DNA of 64,000 nucleotides from Parachlorella kessleri (GCA_001598975.1 BBXU01000870.1:1-64000), one strand, 5' to 3'; counted from the first letter of the stretch, positions 22,801 through 35,542 are shown. The notes: generated from the sequence alone by a model not told the origin. Program-made: numbers and translations.

Positions 22801-25800
22801 GCCCACCACATACAGCTTGTCATCCAGGATGGCAGCCCCGTAGCGGGTGCGGGGGCTTGGCAGGGCCGCCAGCTGGGTGTACTGGCTGAGCTCAGTATCA
22901 AACTGCCACAGGTCGCCTGCACCCAGAACACGCCCATGGAGCGGATTCTGGGACTGCTGCGGGCCAGAGGCTGAACCAACAGGCATTCGGAGGCAACGAA
23001 GAGTACAACCACAGTGTGCCACAGCCCGCTGCATGGGTGGCAGGGCGACGGGAGGGCCACTGGGCGGGGGGTTGGCCCTTGCCTGCAGCAGTGGGGGCCC
23101 ATGCTGCAAAAACCAACAGATAGAACTGGTACGAACATTCTGAAGTCTTCTCGGCAAGTTCACATAGCTGGCAGGAGAGCAGGGGAGGTGATGATGCCGG
23201 GGACAGGTCTCCCTCAGCCTGATAATCCCACTACTCACCGCTAAGGATGTTGTTGGGGAGGGTGCCTCCTGGGATGAAGATGAGGCTTCCATAGGGCACG
23301 GACTGCAGCAGACACCAGGCTCACACCTTTGGTCCTCTCACAGAGAAGCCGTTGTGTGAGCCAGGCTAGGAGTATGCCACAGTCAGTCCTGAGCACCACC
23401 GTTATGTGCCCAACGTCTCGGTGCCCCCAGCCTGATTAAAAGAAAACTCTTCTCTTGGAGGCCAGCTGAAGCGCTTGCACCTGTCTACCCCTTGCGAGCC
23501 ATGCATGCTGGAAAAAACAGAAAAGTCACCTGGATGTCTGAGAGGCCGCCATTGGGCATCTCCACGTCCTCTGCCCAGTAGCCCGAGCCAGCATGCAAGA
23601 GCCCCGCGTTGGTGAAGCCGTTGACTGGCGTAGTGCTGCTAGACAGTAGCACCTGTAGCAGCGACGGAGGATTTCATCATACTGTCAGTCTCCCAGCAGT
23701 CCAGGACATGGTGCAAGGTTCAGACCAATGGCATGCAATGGCCACGTAGCTTACACTAGTGTCCAAGGCTGTGAAGGATGCCTGTTGGCCATGCCGCCTG
23801 TCCTGTCCATGCCTAGTCCCTCTGTGCAGCACAACCCATGAGCCGCTCCTGTGAGCCGCCTTCACAATGATCCAACAACAGCAAAATTTGACAGCTGAGG
23901 AGCTGGGCGTACCGTGGCCTGGGGGGCAGTTGTGTCAGAGGAGCCTGCCGCGCTGTTTGAGGCAGCAGTGGCATTGGGGAGGTGCACAAAGATGCCTGGG
24001 TGCTCCACGTCATAGAAGACCTCCACATCGGCCAGCGCCCTGGGATCAGGAACACAGACGAACAGGGAGTGCTAAGTATGCCCTGTTCATTGCAGGTGGT
24101 ACTCCCAGCAACACTTGCGGCGCTCGAGAGGGCGCCCACCGCTCCGATGCTGCCAGGAGTTATTGACCACACGGCCTTGTACGTGTCAGTCCTCTACTGT
24201 CCACAGAATGCTGCCATGGGACCGGTGGCCATCCCCCACTGGCCATGACAAATTCCAGCAGGTGTGAGTGTGAGGGGCTGATGCCGGCCACACTTCAGCA
24301 ATCACTCTGTAGCTTGCCTCGGAAGTCATGCCCTGCCTTAGAGACTTGGGTAAAACACGAAAACACTTCTAGCCTCACCAGTTCGAGCAGCCAGAGGCCC
24401 CAGGGGTGCATGTCACCAGGCCTCCAAAAGCGTAGACGCCCCCGTTGGCATACGCAGCACCGGCGCGCAGGCGGGAGGTGGCAATTGGCGCCTTCTCCAC
24501 CCACGCATCCAGGGCAGGGCTGTACTCTTGCACATAGTGCAGGGCAGCCTGCGTGGAGGATAAGGATATTGACAAGTGCTATATGCCCCTTCCCCAGCCG
24601 GGGTCACAGCGCCAAGTAGCCACCTGGCTGTGTGGCATCGCAGCACAGCATCAAGGCACAGGACGGCACGGTCACAATCTTCTGGGTAAACTGTGAGGCA
24701 GGATCTCCATGAGATATGTATGGTTCCTCCAACACGCAGCCAGCCTTTAGCCAGCAAGGCAGCTGCAACCACCTCGACACATATACCCTGCTGCCAACCC
24801 ATGCACCTGCATACCCTCGGCTCTAACTTCAGTAGCCAGCAGGCCCCAAACGCCCAGCAAACAGTATGCACAGGAGCAGCATCACCCGAGAGTCCAGCTA
24901 GTCCCCATCCAGCCCAGCCACAACCCAGCCCAGCCCAGCCACCCTCTCACCTGCACGGAGGAGTTGGTTTCCAGCAGGCCCCCGATGGCCAGGAGGCGGC
25001 TGCTGGGCAGGGCAACCAACTCCACATCGCCTGAACCGTAGGGGAGCGGCGCCAGGGAGTGCACCTGGCCGCTGCTGGTGTCAAAGGCTACCAGCTCATT
25101 CAGCAGGCCTGCAGTACCAGTACCAGTACCAGTGTCAGTATTAACAGAAGTATTTCCGCCCATGCTTTGCAGGAGCAAGCATGACACAGGAAGCAGCGAG
25201 AAGGTCAGTCATGGCTGGTCAATGATGGTCAGCTTGAGCATCGTAGGAGAGTACGAGGAGGCAATCCCAGCATGCCCATGTCACGTGCACTTTCAGAGAC
25301 CGCAAGAACGACATAAGACCCAGCCCCCCACACCCGGCTGCCCCCATTTTGGCTTCCACCTGAGTCGGACCGCCCTCCTGCCACATACAGCGTGCTGCCC
25401 AGCGCAGCGCACGCCGCATCAGCTCTAGCAGAAGGCAAGGAGGCTGCCTTGGCCCAGGTGTTGGTGGAAGGGTCGAAAGAGTAGATCGCATCGGTGGCCT
25501 TGCCCTGAGAGCTCCCTCCTGCCACATAGAGCTTGCCAGACAACCCTGCAGGTCGGGCAGCAGGCGAAGTGCTTGGCCGATGGCTTTCACTAAAGCTCTT
25601 GACCTGCGGTGCTGGTGTATTATTTAGTGCGGTATCCTGTGCTAGCCGCCCTGCAACTACGCTGTACATTCATAATGCCTTCATCAACCCTCCATCGGAG
25701 CTAGGCCTTGGGCAGGTCCGATTGCTATCTCGACATGAGTGTCCCTGACTACATGCAGCCTTCACAAACCAAGGACGCTGCTACCTAGAAAGCCATGTCT

Positions 25801-27629
25801 CACCTGCCGCGCAAGCATCTGCCACGGCAGCCGGCATGCACCCCTGGCTCTCAATCCAAGTGTCAGCGCTGAGCTTGTAGATGAGAGGGCAAGCCTCAGC
25901 AGAGCCATCCGCTGCTGAGGCATTGTCCTTGTACCCTGCACTTGAAGCACAACACTGAGAGTTAGTATTTGTCCTTTGGCTCCTTCCATGCGCCTCATGA
26001 AGTGCTTGTGAAGGGCCCAACAAGCAAGTGCTTTTGTGAGAGCTGCGCCATGGGGTCTTCTGTGTCATGTGGGCCAGGAAAGCACGCATGTGGCACAGAG
26101 AAAATGACTTCTAGACAAGAAAGGCTGTCACTTTGAAGCCCAATCCTTCTGGGATAACAGAAGGCTACCCGACTGCCTGACTGGAGGCCCGCACAGGCGA
26201 ACAAGGTAGAGCAATGCCTCTTGTCAAGGACCTCGCAGACATGCAGCACGTACCTCCCACCACAATGATCGTGTTATTATCCACTGCGGCGGCAGCAAAG
26301 CGAGCCCTGGGCTGAGGCATGGCAGCCAGGCTGGTGTTGTAGCTGCACATACAACAAAGGCAGGAGATGACAAGGGTGCCAGACCGCAATGTGCCCCAAG
26401 TCGCAAGGCAACCCAGGGCAAAAGGGGCTGCGTAAGCCATCTGGAGCTGCGTCAGCCTGGCGCCAGCCAGCCTGGCGAGGTCTTGCAGGCCTGCTGTCAC
26501 AACAGATGCCGATAGGCAAACCCCGCACCACGCCTGGAACCAACAGTCGCTGCAATCTCACAAAGCGCAGCACCACATTCGCCGGCATTCAGAAAACCGA
26601 GCCATCCGCTCCAGCCAGGTAGTCATGCCTTCAGGAAGTGCTCCAGACCTAACAGTCCCGCGCTTCCAAATCCTCATCAACTTGAACAACCCACATGTCC
26701 AGCACGGCGTCGTAGGTGAGTGCCGAGCTCAGGTAGTTGCCAGCACTGTCCTGGCCACCCACGATGAACACCTTCTCATCTCCCAGGGGCACGGCCACAA
26801 AGTCGGCTCGGGGGCCGGGGAGGTTGCTGCTAGTGTTGGCCCAGTAACCTGCAACAATACCAGGGGTAATAGCTGGTTGGCAGCCGCCCAAGGCCTCCAC
26901 CTTCCCTTGGCCTTGCTTGCAGGCCTGGATATATGAATCGGGCTGATTCCACTGAGCCACGCCACAGCTGCCCGCACATGTTCTACTGCAGCTTGCGGCA
27001 TGCATCAGTCAATGGGTACTCATGGGTACTGCCACTGCAACATATGACTCACCAGAGCCTCTGTAGACAGAGCCCGCAAACATGTAGCCTTGGGGGGAGG
27101 TAGGAGAGGTGCTGAGGTACACATTGGTATTAGTCGTGCCACTGGCAGCCTCGCCCCCAGCAGTACTGTTCCCGGTGCTCGCAAGTGCTTGTTCAGATCT
27201 GTCTTCTGCTTTGTTAGCAGTGACGCCTGCCCAAATAGTTACGCCGAGCAGGGCGATGTTCAATAAGCCCAGTGCCACCACGGCTCCAGCCAGTAGCTTC
27301 CAGCGCTTGTCAAGGGCCCTGCAATACTGATACGGTCATGGGTCCAGACAGTAGCTAGCCGCTTCGGGTTTGGTGACGGCTGTTCACGGTGCTTGACTGG
27401 TGTCAAGCATGCGTGCATGCGTTAGCCAGTCCCTCTTGGGGATGACTGGCATGCTGCGCGTATCTTACGGCAACAAAAGCCAAAAGTGTGCAAATATTCG
27501 ACAGTAAAGCATAATCATGACGTGCCTGAGCTTGGTGTTGGCAGCCATGGTCCCATCCGAGTGGGTGACCCCCAGTGGGGACAGCCCATTCTCAGCCTCG
27601 TCGCTTGTATACTTGGTTGAGCCTAGCAT
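19807..27629 (-). CDS. Single-pass membrane protein with kelch-repeat propellers
   Basis: Nineteen exons: 27629-27526, 27318-27053, 26848-26695, 26342-26254, 25935-25804, 25545-25360, 25108-24951, 24548-24379, 24039-23913, 23652-23530, 23302-23239, 22916-22782, 22497-22363, 22064-21988, 21751-21611, 21300-21244, 20982-20896, 20448-20322 and 19925-19807 (stop TGA), about 816 residues. One transmembrane helix follows a short cytosolic N-terminus (LLAGAVVALGLLNIALLGVT, about residues 43-62). The rest is probably luminal or extracellular. About twelve kelch motifs are recognisable from double Gly preceded by hydrophobics and a following Tyr/Trp (KLYVAGGSS, YVVGGFSS, FLMVGGYYD, MMVMGGETN), consistent with two six-bladed propellers. 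The C-terminus carries a Cys pair (CDSAETC). Intron 1 uses a GC donor. Exon 16's acceptor is uncertain: 21300 keeps phase, while AG at 21308 looks better but shifts the frame. '...GG' residues often span exon joints in phase 1. Confidence 0.85.
20419..20615. repeat. 77-78-bp tandem repeat that copies an exon start and its acceptor
   Basis: The block GCTGGTCGCAACCTGCAGGC (minus strand: acceptor CTGCAG and the first codons of kelch exon 18) recurs about 77 bases on, and again with changes about 78 bases further. Copy 1 is the real exon edge at 20448; copies 2 and 3 lie in the upstream intron. Confidence 0.85.
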
Positions 27630-28128
27630 GGTGACTGGATGAGTTGGAAGCGTGCTACTGACTTGATGATGGTGACGGTGATGATGGTGCGCTGGTGATT
27701 CTTTAACACACCAGGGCAGAACCACCAAGGTCCCTGGTAGGCGACAAACAAGGAAACAATATAGATTGGCGTTGGGTGAGACTGCCTGGACACTTCAAGG
27801 CATACTTCCAGGGGTACATCTGCGTTTGTCCCGGAAGCCAGCCGCCAAGCGCCGCCAACTCTGAGAAATGCCGGTACTCTCAACTGTCGCGCTCCTCCCG
27901 TAATTCCAGGTTGGCTGGAATCCCATTCATTCTTCATTGACCTCTTAAGCGCAGCAGTTGTAACTCCTCCCTTCCTCTCGCTTTTGTCGCTGCTGCGCAT
28001 GCTGCCTTGTTCTAAACACTTGTACGCTCCTCCTTATACCACTACGTTGTAGCCACTGATGTCCCTTAAATCTAAGACCTTCAGCGATTTGTCTCTATTA
28101 CATGTGATCCAGTGCTCTGCCTGACAAC
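27630..28128. promoter_or_regulatory. Head-to-head intergenic region, kelch gene / USP gene
   Basis: 499 bases separate the two divergent start codons (27629 minus, 28129 plus), so the segment must hold both promoters and 5'UTRs. I see no certain TATA box or shared operator. A CAT/CAC-rich stretch lies at 27655-27690. Confidence 0.5.
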
Positions 28129-31100
28129 ATGGGGCTCAACCCAACCACACGGCTTCTAGGCCCGAGGGCTAGCAGTGAGTTGCCTGCCTTTCTTGACAGA
28201 ACACAGATATGTATTCACTGTTGCTGACAACGGTGTGTTCCGCTTGCAGAGCGGGCGACCAAGATGCTGGAGATGTGCAAGCCTGACAAAAAGAAGACGC
28301 AAGGAGCAGTCAAAAAGCAGCAGGCCACCCCAAAGCGACCACCTACGGCAACAGACGGTGTGTACAGTAGCAAAAGTAGGTGCCGAGCCAAGCACAGGCT
28401 ACAGAGAGGCGTATGTGTGTTTGACAGCAGGGAAACCAGGCACTTCAATTGCCTGCAGGTCCAGCTGATGGGGCCAAGAGGGCGCGCCTATCAGACGAAG
28501 GCTTGCAAGAACAGCAGGCCGCCGCAACGCCAGTCCCACCTACGCTACCGCGCAAGGGCCCCTTGCCACTAGCACCATTGCCTGCGCTGCGGGGTGAGAA
28601 AGCGCGGACTGGGGTAGCTTGGTAGCAGACACCATTAGACATGTTTTGGCCATGCCCTTGATGCCTATCACACGAGCTTTAGAGGCGCGGTGCATGGAAC
28701 CAAACTGGTGCGCCGACTGTGCAGATCACGATGTGACCCCCCTCATGCGGCCGCAGCCTGGCGACGCCTTCCGCCGCGACAACTCCACCCTCACGGAGCT
28801 GTCCAAGCCGCCAGCATATGCGCGCTTTCAGCAAGTCTATCAGCGGCGGCTGGCATTGATGCAAGGCCAGCGGCCATGGGGCATGGCAGGCGCGCCTGCT
28901 GGCAGGCCTGTGGGCATGGTCAACCTGGGCAACACCTGCTACCTCAACGCAGTGCTGCAGGTGGGTAGATGGCACGGTTGCTGTTGTACTTCAAACTAGC
29001 TTCAGGGTTATTTTATACAACATGCACATTGCACGGCAATGTTCAAGTACTCTTGATGCGTTGATGCCGGTCACAACGCTTGATCTTCTTTGGAACGGAG
29101 TGCTGCTGCAGCGGCTTCGATGCTGCAAACCTACGTTAGAGTGTTTGCCCAACCGCTTTGCTCCTCCTTTCCACAGGTGCTGCTCAGCCTCCCCAGCTTT
29201 GTGGGCGACCTGCGGCGTGCTACCAAGCAAATGGGTGCAGAGCTGCTGCGAGATGGGGTGGCCGCAGCGCTGCTGGAATGTGTGGCTGCTAAGGAGGACA
29301 GCTGCAGGTGGGGTACGCCAGCATTACCGTCGTCAATGCTGATGCTGCCGGGAGTAATAATGGCGGTGTGAGCCACCCACTTCCTTGTCTCTGCTGTCAA
29401 ACACTGGGGCTCTAGCTGAGCGGAGGTGAGATGGCAGGATCTTGGGCAGCTTCTGCGGGGAAGGAATTGTTCACAGCACAGAAGCTGAACATGCTAGAAA
29501 AGAACTGCTGCACCCACTTTTTTGTGGTTGGTGTTGGGGTATACATCAGGGATGCGTATAGGATCAACACCAAGCAGTCCGGGGCAGCACCCAACAAGAA
29601 GAACATGCAACTGGAGGTCTGTCCTACATTCTTGCAGAGAAGCCCAGCGGATCGTGCCGGTGAGCCTCAAGAGGGCCATGGGTGCTCGAATGGCAGCCTT
29701 TGAAGGCGCATTCCAGCAGGTGTGCAGACACTGTTGTCAGTCATGCCCCTACACTGCACTCTGGACACCCGATGTTGAGGACTCAAAGCAGGAGCATTCA
29801 TCAGTATTGATCGTTTGTGGATAGATGGCCTGGTAAGGAAGGGATGTTATGTTGTTAATTTCTGCCAAGCCGGTTAGCCTTGCAGCTTTCCAAGTCCTTG
29901 CAACACGTTGGCCTGACCCAGAGTCCCGACTTGCAAGATGGCAGCTGCACCAAAGTCCCGTACCTGTCCTGCGCTCGCACTGCCGCAGGATGCCCATGAG
30001 TTCTTCTGTGGTCTGCTAGATGTGCTGCAAGGCGAGGTGCTGGCGGTGGATGCAGGCAGGCTGGGCCGTCAGCTGATTCGCATCTCGGAGACAGCGGACC
30101 CTGCAGCACGCAGCTTCAGCTTTGCGGTGAGCCTGCAAGGGTTGCGGCATGGAGGCTGGGGGGGCAGCGGTGTGTGCTTGTGGTTGTAGTCCATGGGGGC
30201 GTGATCTGCAGCAGGATGTTGCGAGCAATAACATAGGCCGGGCGCCGCTGGCAATGACAGTAAGACATGTGCCAGCAGTTGGCGTGCTGCAAACCGTCGC
30301 TGCAGGATGTTTCACTAAACAACCGAGGCTCACTGTACAAGACCTGCGGCATGATGGGCTTCAAGAAAATAGCGACTCTTGTGCTTCCCTGGTCCGCAGG
30401 TGTCCCACCAGCTGACATGCAGTCAGTGCCAGCACGAGTCCTCTGTGACAGAGGAGTATCTGCACCTCTCGCTGGAGGTGCCACAGACGGACCCTGGCAG
30501 CGTTCTGCTTCCAGACGTGAATGAGCTGCTGCTGTCTTACTTCAAGGTGGGCACAGCCTGTATTTGCAGGGTTGATATTAGGTGCAGAACAGCAGTGTGC
30601 GCACTCTCTCCCCAAGTTGAGTGGTGGGACACTGTACACTAACTCCTGGATCAAATCAGGATTCTAGCCAAACCGTTTCAGCACTTCACCAACTGCTCTC
30701 GCCAGGCAAAGACTTTCCTGTGATGGCCGCATGTTACACAGTGCTGCTTTGAACAAAACTTGCAGCAAGAGACCCTTAGCCCTTTTATAGAGGAGCATTG
30801 CCATTCATGCAGGATGAGGAGCTGGTAAAGCGGTGCGAACGTTGTGGTGTCGAGGAGGCTGCCCACCGCATGCGCCACACCATCAAGCGCCTGCCACGCG
30901 TACTAGCACTGCACATGAAACGCTTCCAAGTGAGCTAGGGACTCGATCCTGAAAGCAGTTATGGGCTTTGAAACTGCTCTCTACTGTTGTTTGGGAGTCT
31001 AGAGTGGTTTCTGTCTTGCCAACTAAACTTAAGAGTCCAAGCATGGTTGGCCGTCAGGGATCGTTTCCAATGCAACGTATGGAGGATTTGAACATGATTT

Positions 31101-33580
31101 GCTGGTGGTGCTCTCGCAAGTGTTATTGTACGCTCAAGCTAAGATGGCACGCCCCACTTCATGACGTCGCAGATTACGCACTCAGCAAATGGCGCTCCAT
31201 GCTGCCAAAAGCTGCACGATCCGGTGCAGCTTCCAGCCACGGTGCAGCTGGTCAGGCATGTCACACCAGCCACCCTACCGCCGCTGGCGGTACCACCTGC
31301 GCCAGCTGCTGGTGGCAAGGAGAACCACAGCGAGGCAGCAAACCTGGCTGCTGTGGGAGGCTCTCCTGCTGCTGTGGCTGCTGTGGAGGCGAAGGCTGTA
31401 GGAGCGTGCAGACAGGGGCCCCAGTTGGGCCCTAGCAGGGGCCTTTTTGCAGCCTCATCTGGGGCGATGGCAGAGCGGGACGGGCAGCTGCTCAGGTGCG
31501 CATCAATGCGAAGTGCTGCAAGCCATTACGTGAGCATTGTACTGCCTGGCTGCACCGCTGCAGTGAGCACCCTTTCATCTCGATTTGTAAATGGGGACCC
31601 TGATGGTATGGTAAGCAGGTTACTGTCGGCACTTGAAAGTGTCTTCGCTCCAGACCACTGTAGGTAGCTCCTTCAGCCATCTGCTGTGACCTGCTTGAAG
31701 TCATTACATCATGAGTTACTCACATACCAACATAATCCTGCAGGAAGGCCCCAGCCCAGCAGAACTTGCCTAATGTCAGGACGGTTAGCTTTTACAACAC
31801 CAGTGCCAGCAAAGGCCACGCCAGTGTGCTAGACCTGTTTGATGGCGCCCACACTCCCCCGCACACGCGGCAGCTGACAAGCCCGAGGGCGATGGCCGCA
31901 GCAGATGCTCTGGGCGGCCTAGGGCAGCAGGCAGAAACAGAGGACGATATTCTGCAGCGGGTGCTGCGTGAGAGCGCCCTACAGTATGAGCAGGACGAGC
32001 TGCAGCGGGCCAGCGGTGGTAGGCCTGCATCCTCAAATGCCAGGGAGCCGGCAACAGAGCAATGCAGCCCCATGGCTGCTAATGCTGATGTTGCTGGGGA
32101 TGGCTCAGGTCGAAGGCGAGGCCAGTTGCCAACCCCACACTGGCGGGCGCTGGAGCGCTTGTCAGAGTTGCCAGGCGGGACGGCAGCAGGGTGCCGCATG
32201 GCCTGCGCTGCACCAGCAGTAGCGGCACGAGAACCCCCAGTTGGCACTTTTAGCCAGGAGGACGAGGACTTGCAGCGGGCGCTGCACCTCAGCATGCTAG
32301 AACAGCAGGGCTGCAGGGACCAGCCTGCCGGCAACAGTTGCCAGCTCCTGCATCAACAGGAGCAGCCATGGCAGCAGGGCGCAGCTGGTGGGGGTGCAAG
32401 AGAGGGTTTAGGGGTCCAGGAGGCCGTTGCAGGACAGCGGCAGCGGCAGTGGCAGCCACAGCAAGATGGTGCAAGCATAGCGGCCGGCCAGCGAGACCAG
32501 GCAGCAAATGCAGCAGGCGGTTTTGTGGAGCCAGTCTTGTTGCCGCCTGAGCATGAGGGCGCTTGCAGTCCAGCTGCCCAGCCTGCTGTGGTTGACCTGT
32601 GCACCCAGGCGGGAGACCTCGGATCCGTAGGTGCTGGCCTGGCAGAGGGAAGCAGCAGCCCCATAGGCAGGCAGGAGGCGTGTTGGGGTTCAGGAGCAGC
32701 AGTGCAGCCAGCGCAGGCGGAGCAAGAGCAGCACCAAGGCAGGGCTCCAGTCTGCCTGGTACGCGTGCTGGACTGGTGTTCTTTTGGGCTCTGTGGGCTG
32801 AAATGCCCACCTTGTCGATCAACATCTGCTGCCTGCTCCAGCCGTTGACTGCCCAATAGACAATTTATAGTGCTACAGTAGTTGTGGCTTTTTATTCCCT
32901 GCCTTGATATTGTTGCTGCCGACATCATGGTGCAGGCCCGCATAGTGGAGGATGATGCTGATGTTGGTGACAAGGCTTCAGGAAGTGAAGCCCAGGCAGA
33001 GGATGGGGCTGGCCGGGCGAGAGAGGCAGCAGGGGATGGCCCCCAGACAGGGGCAGACACCAAGAAGCCTGCGGTGAGTGAGGCACTGAGGGAGGCGGCA
33101 TTAAGCAGCAAGAGAATCTGCTACCTGTTGTACTGCTCCATTCTGCCAAGTGCAGGGCTTCTAGTGATTAGCATGGGTGGCACGGAATGCAAACAGGTAG
33201 TGAGCTGAGCTGTACGGCCTGGATGCAAAATGCGCCTTCTAGTTGTGTTACGATCATCGACATTGTCCATGTCAGCCTATCCGGTACTGCTGAATGTTAT
33301 TGCCAAAAGGACAGCTTGCATGCACTGCAGCTGGTAGGCGGTGATTGGAGGAGCCTTGCACTTCCCCCCATTGCAGGCAGCATATGTTCTGCATGCTATC
33401 ATCAAACATGCTGGCACGACAGCGCTGAGCGGCCACTTCACAGCAGATATCCGAAGTCCTGTGAGCGGCAGCTGGCATGAGCACAATGATTCCTGGGTCC
33501 GCCCAGTTGGTGCCAGGGAGGCAACCGGGCCGGAGAGCCAGCAGCAGTGCTACATGGTGTTCTACGTATATCGGGGGTAG
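28129..33580 (+). CDS. Ubiquitin carboxyl-terminal hydrolase, USP37-like, with UIMs
   Basis: Thirteen exons: 28129-28174, 28250-28357, 28459-28593, 28683-28960, 29177-29307, 29638-29719, 29989-30126, 30400-30546, 30813-30929, 31212-31495, 31744-32758, 32936-33073 and 33377-33580 (stop TAG), giving 940 residues. USP cysteine proteases remove ubiquitin from proteins. The Cys box VNLGNTCYLNAVLQ places the nucleophile near Cys182. QQDAHEFFCGLLDVLQ is the QQDAxEF motif. Zn-ribbon cysteines CSQC and CERCG follow, then HMKRFQ. The His box SGHFTADI (His about 893) with the HNDSW Asp/Asn completes the triad. The long insert in exon 11 carries two ubiquitin-interacting motifs (EDDILQRVLRESALQYE, about 553-570; EDEDLQRALHLSMLEQQ, about 661-677). 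UIMs inserted in the catalytic domain are characteristic of USP26/29/37. The basic N-terminus suggests a nuclear role. The acceptor of exon 10 (CCAAAAG) is weak. Confidence 0.92.
33168..33245 (+). repeat. GGTGGCAGGTA-family remnant in a USP intron
   Basis: TTAGCATGGGTGGCACGGAA followed by AACAGGTAGTGAGCTGAGCT is a diverged copy of the dispersed family. It lies in the last intron of the deubiquitinase gene. Confidence 0.55.
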
Positions 33581-34284
33581 GCGCCCTGCAATTTGTGCGG
33601 CAAGCTCTGCAGCGCAGCAGCCTGTTGGGCTAGCGAGAAAGTGAGAAGATTAGGCAGAGCAGCAGTGTGAACCTAAGGTAGGGTAGTGTAGGATGGCTTT
33701 CCAGTAGATCCAATAGCTTCTGTCCTCTCTGAAGCGTAGGTGCATGCAATGTATGTGCCTTCTTGCATGTACAGGCAACTTTCTGCGGCTTTCCTTGCCT
33801 TCCCTTCCACTACCACGTTCTGAGTGGTAGTGTGAATCAGCCAGCTGTAGCAGTAGTTTGCCCACGCCTGCCCAGGAAGCATCAGTTGTATAAGCAGGGC
33901 CTTCCACAGGGCCATGCGTGTCACAGGTGTCAACTGGTAAGTGACTGGTCACATAGGAATTGTGTGGTATCTACCCATCAGCATCGATTAGATTACAGAT
34001 AGATTACAGTGCATATTACATAAAAACAACTTGATATAACAAATGAAATTACAAGAGTGGGCTCCATATAGTAACTCTGTTAGTGATGGTGAGCGAATGC
34101 GGATTAGGAATGAGATGACAAACATGGGTAAGTTGTGAAGCCAACCCATTGCAACCCCTCTTGTGTATCTAAAAACAACTTCCAAAGAGGATTCTCCTAT
34201 CCTAGTGTGAGTCCCAGTTCGGTCTGCTGCTTAAGCTGCGTAAGCTGCCCAACAAGCAAGTGTCGGTTCAGGTACAGCACAGCA
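33581..34284. other. Convergent 3' regions of the USP and BTB genes
   Basis: No gene found. Four TTACA motifs (33993, 34004, 34016, 34049; TGTAA on the minus strand) could end BTB transcripts. The nearest is about 230 bases past its stop. Confidence 0.45.
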
Positions 34285-35367
34285 TTAGTGGCCGAAGCCC
34301 CTCTCCATGAGCTTCTGCTCATACGCAGTAACGGCCTTGCGCCAAGCCGCCTCCTGGCGATCACAGCACTTCTCACAGACGCTCTTCCAAATACGCGTGA
34401 CAGCATCACGCTGCTTCCGTGTCGTGAGGAGCGCTGCATTGTACATGGACTCGCATGTGGTGGCTGAACAGCGAGTGTCACCGCCACCTACAACCCGCTC
34501 GGAGATGCCCTCTACCAAGGCTGCATGAACCACAGGGTCAGCCTTACTGAAGAAAGCGTTTCGCTGCTCCGGGGCTAGGAGCCACCCATGAGGAAGGCAG
34601 GTTGCCATCACCCTGCACATGTCAACAACACTAGTCTTGTAGCTCTCACGTTCGCTGTCCCTGTTATATTGATGCTCCACATGCCATGCCTCACTAATAG
34701 CAACTAGCATCCTGTCATGCCTCGGGCCCTCAAGTAGACAACCAGCATGTAACACCTGGCATAAGGGTCAATGTTCCACAGCGCTGCTCTTTTGCCCGCA
34801 GTGCCGCCCAACATCATCAATGCTAGGTGAACACTGGTGCTCACCTGCGCAATCTATGCCTGCTTGCGAGTTCCAGATATACCACCAGGGATTCTGTAGG
34901 AATTCTGGGAGAAAGATACTGAGAACCGTAGACGTTATCAGGGGTCATATAGCGCGAGGCCTTGAGAGCCAGATAATTGTCCACAGCTCTGCAAACTGTG
35001 GGACAGTTGTAATACTCCGCCAGAACCAGAAGTGTTTTTGCGTTCTTCTGGTCGGCGATGCTGCTGGTTCCTCCATAGAGGACCCTTAGGAAGCTTTGAA
35101 CTCCCCAGGGCTGCTGACGCTGTCGGGAACGTCTGCTGCGGTGGTCTCGGCTGTGCCGCTGAACAAACAGTGCTTGTCTGAGCCCTCGAAGGTGCGCAAT
35201 AACTCTGCCAGAGTTCCACACGTGGCTGCTATGTAAGTCTTGTGGACAGGAAAGTCCACTGTTCGCAGTTCAAGCAGCAGGTCTGGCTCTCCGTGCCGCT
35301 TGAGCACCGCCGGGGTAAGGTGCGCTTTGAGCACCTGGGCTGCTGTAGCCATTCCTGTCACCTCCAC
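34285..35367 (-). pseudogene. BTB/POZ-domain gene with two single-base frame breaks
   Basis: Minus strand; start ATG 35367. Exon 1 runs to the donor at 34845 and exon 2 from 34755 to stop TAA 34285. The N-terminal half is a BTB fold: DLLLELRTVDFPVHKTYIAA (about residues 29-48), then FLRVLYGGTSS and LLVLAEYYNCPTVCRAVDNY. A BACK-like helical part follows. BTB proteins commonly dimerise and act as Cullin-3 adaptors. The frame breaks once at about 35092-35097 (between the EFK and FLRVLY parts) and again at the exon junction (34845/34755). Each break is explained by one missing base in a short homopolymer (T2 for T3, G2 for G3). It is either a recent pseudogene or a live gene with sequencing deletions. 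The retroelement begins about 130-250 bases upstream. Confidence 0.7.
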
Positions 35368-35542
35368 CCTGGAACCGCACCAGCCTGCAGGCAGTAGTGT
35401 GCAAACAATTCACTGCAGGCTCTGCTAAGGTTTGGTGGACGTCTCGGTTGTCCGGTGCGTGGTAGGAGACTCCAAGCCATGACAGCAGGGACAGTCCCCC
35501 ACCTGACAACTCGTGCCCTTATGGAAGTTGGTGTATAAAGCT

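Noticed and set aside
30968..31435. 155-codon plus-strand frame in the deubiquitinase gene
   Set aside because: It is out of phase with the USP protein and overlaps an intron and the start of exon 10.
31792..33111. Minus-strand frames of 178-252 codons opposite the USP UIM exon
   Set aside because: Mirror frames of a Gln/Ala-rich coding exon; no start context, splice sites or family match.
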